Assembly: GCF_041240605.1 (NCBI RefSeq)
Contig: NZ_CP162487.1
Span: forward strand, 2,115,001-2,179,000
Source: Xanthomonas sp. DAR 80977
GTDB lineage: Bacteria; Pseudomonadota; Gammaproteobacteria; Xanthomonadales; Xanthomonadaceae
Direction: 5' to 3'
DNA: 64,000 bases
The notes beneath the pieces are model-generated. The model was not told the DNA's origin, did not search any database, and worked only from the letters and a program-made list of their open reading frames with translations. A program made the translations under genes and the position numbers. Every line of letters starts with the position of its first letter. Within the stretch, counting starts at the first letter, position 1. This document shows, piece by piece, positions 61,139-64,000 of the stretch.

Positions 61139-62628
61139 GCGTCGTGTCGCGCGCCAAGCCGGCGCTGTCGTTCTGGCAGATCTGGAACATGTGCTTCGGC
61201 TTCCTCGGCATCCAGTTCGGTTTCGCGCTGCAGAACGCCAATGCCAGCCGCATCTTCCAGACCCTGGGCGCGGACATGGAGCAGGTGCCTGGCCTGTGGA
61301 TCGCCGCGCCGCTGACCGGGTTGATCGTGCAGCCGATCGTCGGCTATCTGTCCGACCGCACCTGGAACCGCTTCGGCCGGCGCCGCCCGTATTTCATGGT
61401 CGGCGCGCTGTTCACCACGCTGGCGCTGCTGGTGATGCCCAACTCGCCGGCGCTGTGGGTGGCGGCCGGCACGCTGTGGATCCTGGATGCGTCGATCAAC
61501 ATCTCGATGGAACCGTTCCGCGCCTTCGTCGGCGACCAGTTGCCGCAACGCCAGCGCGCCAGCGGCTACGCGATGCAGAGCTTCTTCATCGGCGTGGGCG
61601 CGGTGGTGGCGAGCATGCTGCCGTGGCTGCTGGCGCAGTGGGGGGTGAGCAATACCGCCGCGCCGGGCCACGTGCCGGCCACGGTGCGCTATGCCTTCTA
61701 CCTGGGCGGCGCGGTGTTGTTCCTGTCCATCGGCTGGACCGTGCTGCGCACGCGCGAGTATCCGCCCGAGGCGCTGCAGGGGTTCGACGACGCGCCGCCG
61801 TCGCATGCCGCCGAACACGCGGCCACCCTGCCGCGTGCGGATGGCGCAGCGGCGATCTGGCTGCTGCTCGGTCTTGCCGGCGCCGCGGCGATCTTCTGGA
61901 GCCGCGGCGACCGCATGCTGTACGTGCTGGCCGGCCTGGTCGCCGGCTACGGGCTGTTGCGATGGCTGGCGCCGAGGTTGCGGCCCGGGCACATGCTGGC
62001 GGCGATCATGCGCGACGTGCAGGCGATGCCGCCGGCGATGCGGCGCCTGGCCTGGGTGCAGTTCTTCTCCTGGTTCGCGCTGTTCGCGATGTGGATCTAC
62101 ACCACCGCGGCGGTGACGCAGACCCATTACGGCGCCACCGACACCGCCTCGGCGGCCTACAACGACGGCGCCAACTGGGTGGGCGTGCTGTTCGGCGCCT
62201 ACAACGGCTTCGCGGCGCTGGCGGCGATCGCGATCCCGCTGCTGGTGCGTGCGGTCGGCCTGCGTGTCAGCCATCTGCTCAACCTGTGCCTGGGCGCGGC
62301 GGGGTTGCTGTCGTTCCTGTGGATCCGCGACCCGCAATGGCTGCTGCTGTCGATGCTCGGCGTCGGCTTCGCCTGGGCCTCGATCCTGTCGCTGCCGTAT
62401 GCCTTGCTGTCCGACAGCGTGCCGGCGGCGAAGATGGGCGTGTACATGGGCATCTTCAATTTCTTCATCGTGATCCCGCAACTGGTCGCGGTCAGCGTGC
62501 TGGGCTTCGTGCTCAGCCACTGGCTGGGCGGCCGCCCGCTGTATGCGCTGGGCATCGGCGGCGCCAGCCTGCTGCTGGCGGCGCTGTGCGTGCTGCGGGT
62601 TCCGGCCGAACACGGAGCAAGGCAATGA
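61135..62628 (+). CDS. MFS sugar transporter (SLC45/maltose type)
   Basis: A 497-residue inner-membrane carrier with about 12 transmembrane helices. The N-terminus reads LSFWQIWNMCFGFLGIQFG, followed by the MFS signature loop SDRTWNRFGRRRPY between helices 2 and 3. EPFRAFVGDQLPQRQRASGY is typical of the SLC45/GPH-like sugar carriers. The partner genes imply maltose or maltodextrin uptake into the cytoplasm, where XgtA acts. Start and stop overlap both neighbours by 4 bases. Confidence 0.9.
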   Translation: MSVVSRAKPALSFWQIWNMCFGFLGIQFGFALQNANASRIFQTLGADMEQVPGLWIAAPLTGLIVQPIVGYLSDRTWNRFGRRRPYFMVGALFTTLALLVMPNSPALWVAAGTLWILDASINISMEPFRAFVGDQLPQRQRASGYAMQSFFIGVGAVVASMLPWLLAQWGVSNTAAPGHVPATVRYAFYLGGAVLFLSIGWTVLRTREYPPEALQGFDDAPPSHAAEHAATLPRADGAAAIWLLLGLAGAAAIFWSRGDRMLYVLAGLVAGYGLLRWLAPRLRPGHMLAAIMRDVQAMPPAMRRLAWVQFFSWFALFAMWIYTTAAVTQTHYGATDTASAAYNDGANWVGVLFGAYNGFAALAAIAIPLLVRAVGLRVSHLLNLCLGAAGLLSFLWIRDPQWLLLSMLGVGFAWASILSLPYALLSDSVPAAKMGVYMGIFNFFIVIPQLVAVSVLGFVLSHWLGGRPLYALGIGGASLLLAALCVLRVPAEHGARQ

Positions 62629-64000
62629 CGTATCGGAGTTCGCTGCTGGCGCTGGCCCTGCTGGGCGCATGCGCGCCACCGGCGCGTGCGCAGGCCGCGG
62701 CGGAGTACTACGGCACGCTGGAACCGTTCGCCAGCGAGGCGGTGTATTTCGTGGTCACCGACCGCTTCGTCAACGGCGATCCCGGCAACGATCACCGCGA
62801 CCAGGGCGGCGCGCACCGCACCTTCGACATCCCGCTGCCGGCGCCGCCGGGCGAGAGCGACAACATCGGCTACCTGGGCGGCGACTTCAAGGGCGTGGTC
62901 GACAATGCCGGCTACATCCGCGGCCTGGGTTTCGGTGCGGTGTGGATCACCCCGATCGTCGACAACCCGGACGAAGCGTTCACCGGCGGCAAGCCGATCA
63001 GTTGGGGCAGCAACCTCAGCGATCGCGGCAAGACTGGCTACCACGGCTACTGGGGCGTCAATTTCTACAAGCTCGACGAACACCTGCCCAGCCCGGGCCT
63101 GGACTTCGCCGGCTTCACCCAGGCGATGCATGCGCAGCGGCTGAAGGTGGTGCTGGACATCGTCGGCAACCATGGTTCGCCGGCGTATACGATGCCGAAG
63201 CGGCAGCCGATGTTCGGCCAGGTGTTCGACCGCGACGGCAAGCTCGTCGCCGACCACCAGAACCTGCCGCCGGCCAGGCTGGATCCGGCGCACAACCCGC
63301 TGCATGCGTTCTACAACACCGGCGGCGGCCTGGCCGAGCTGTCGGACTTCAACGAGCGCAATCCGGCGGTGATGGACTATCTGGTCGGGGCCTACGCGCA
63401 ATGGCTGGGGCAGGGCGCCGACGCCTTCCGCATCGACACCATCGGCTGGATGCCGGACAGCTTCTGGCACGAGTTCGTGCGCCGCATCCGCGCACAGCGG
63501 CCGGGCATGTTCATGTTCGGCGAAGCCTTCGACTACGACGCGCGCAAGATCGCCGGGCACACCTGGGCGCGCAACGCCGGGGTCAGCGTGCTGGATTTCC
63601 CGTTGAAGCAGGCGCTGGCGTCGGTGTTCGGGCATGCGCGCGGCGGCTTCGAGCAGTTGCAGGCGCCGCTGTACCTGGAGCGCGGCCCGTACGCCAATCC
63701 GTACGAGCTGATGACCTTCTACGACAACCACGACATGGCGCGGCTGGATGCCAGCGACGCCGGTTTCATCGATGCGCACAACTGGCTGTTCACCGCGCGC
63801 GGCATCCCGGTGATCTACTACGGCTCGGAGACCGGCTTCATGCGCGGCCGCGCCGAGCATGCCGGCAACCGCAACTACTTCGGCCAGCAGCGGGTCGATG
63901 CCGCGCCGCAGAGCCCGATCTTCGCGCCGCTGCAGCGCATCGCGACGCTGCGCCAGCGCACGCCGGCGCTGCAGCGCGGGCTGCAGCTCAACCTGCGCCT
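62625..64000 (+). CDS. GH13 alpha-amylase family enzyme, 3' end beyond the window
   Basis: The first 458 codons of an exported GH13 enzyme; the gene runs past position 64000. A signal peptide MTYRSSLLALALLGACAPPA precedes AQAAAEYYGT; LLGAC also fits a lipobox, so a lipoprotein is possible. GH13 regions are visible: DIVGNH (region I), DAFRIDTIG with probable nucleophile Asp271, FMFGEAFD with acid/base Glu300, and FYDNHDMARLD with Asp370. The family is consistent with an alpha-amylase or cyclomaltodextrinase acting on maltodextrins. It is coupled to the MFS gene (ATGA). Confidence 0.93.
   Translation, partial: MTYRSSLLALALLGACAPPARAQAAAEYYGTLEPFASEAVYFVVTDRFVNGDPGNDHRDQGGAHRTFDIPLPAPPGESDNIGYLGGDFKGVVDNAGYIRGLGFGAVWITPIVDNPDEAFTGGKPISWGSNLSDRGKTGYHGYWGVNFYKLDEHLPSPGLDFAGFTQAMHAQRLKVVLDIVGNHGSPAYTMPKRQPMFGQVFDRDGKLVADHQNLPPARLDPAHNPLHAFYNTGGGLAELSDFNERNPAVMDYLVGAYAQWLGQGADAFRIDTIGWMPDSFWHEFVRRIRAQRPGMFMFGEAFDYDARKIAGHTWARNAGVSVLDFPLKQALASVFGHARGGFEQLQAPLYLERGPYANPYELMTFYDNHDMARLDASDAGFIDAHNWLFTARGIPVIYYGSETGFMRGRAEHAGNRNYFGQQRVDAAPQSPIFAPLQRIATLRQRTPALQRGLQLNLR

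Noticed and set aside
1..64000. CRISPR array
   Set aside because: No regularly spaced direct repeats of 23-40 bases with unique spacers were found. The only tandem repeats are the 7-base units near 9100.

Overview
The window looks like chromosome from a Xanthomonas species or a close Xanthomonadaceae relative. It is GC-rich. It carries a bacteria-killing-type (X-T4SS) virB/virD4 cluster whose VirB7 has an extra C-terminal globular domain, an XgtA-type alpha-glucosidase, several TonB-dependent receptors, and a fimU-pilVWXY1E minor pilin operon. No rRNA, CRISPR array, intact insertion sequence, integrase or replication origin was seen.

Positions 1-15,800 hold core genes: miaB(-); a GST gene and a WYL/HTH regulator, divergent around a palindromic operator; a lytic transglycosylase; the cytochrome bc1 operon petA-petB-(small chimeric ORF)-petC; sspA and sspB; a DUF3301 and a DUF2272 protein; nadC with a Trm112-type protein; purE-purK; sodB; and grxD with an SDR and a MarC-type protein. 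Positions 16,100-24,100 carry a TonB-dependent receptor, an Oar-like TonB-dependent receptor and ppnN. Positions 24,100-31,750 carry a LytS/FimS-type sensor kinase divergent from the type IV pilus minor pilin operon. tRNA-Asn, a second FimT-like pseudopilin, uvrB and tRNA-Val follow.

Positions 35,240-48,460 form the T4SS cluster: virD4, then virB7-8-9-10-11-1-2-3-4-5-6. After virB6 comes a secreted DUF4189 gene. Then an AT-rich spacer leads to a partial second copy of the virB6 3' end with a different tail, followed by a second, diverged DUF4189 gene. This repeated 'virB6 tail + DUF4189' unit looks like a silent exchange cassette and is the most unusual structure in the window.

Positions 50,500-64,000 form an alpha-glucan utilisation region: xgtA, a TonB-dependent receptor(-), a GH97 alpha-glucosidase(-), then a six-hairpin glycosidase, a sugar MFS transporter and a truncated GH13 amylase on the plus strand. 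An identical 14-bp LacI-type palindrome lies upstream of three of these transcription units, implying one regulon. Its regulator is not in the window. The implied pathway is outer-membrane uptake of maltodextrins, periplasmic trimming, transport by the MFS carrier and cytoplasmic hydrolysis or transglucosylation by XgtA.
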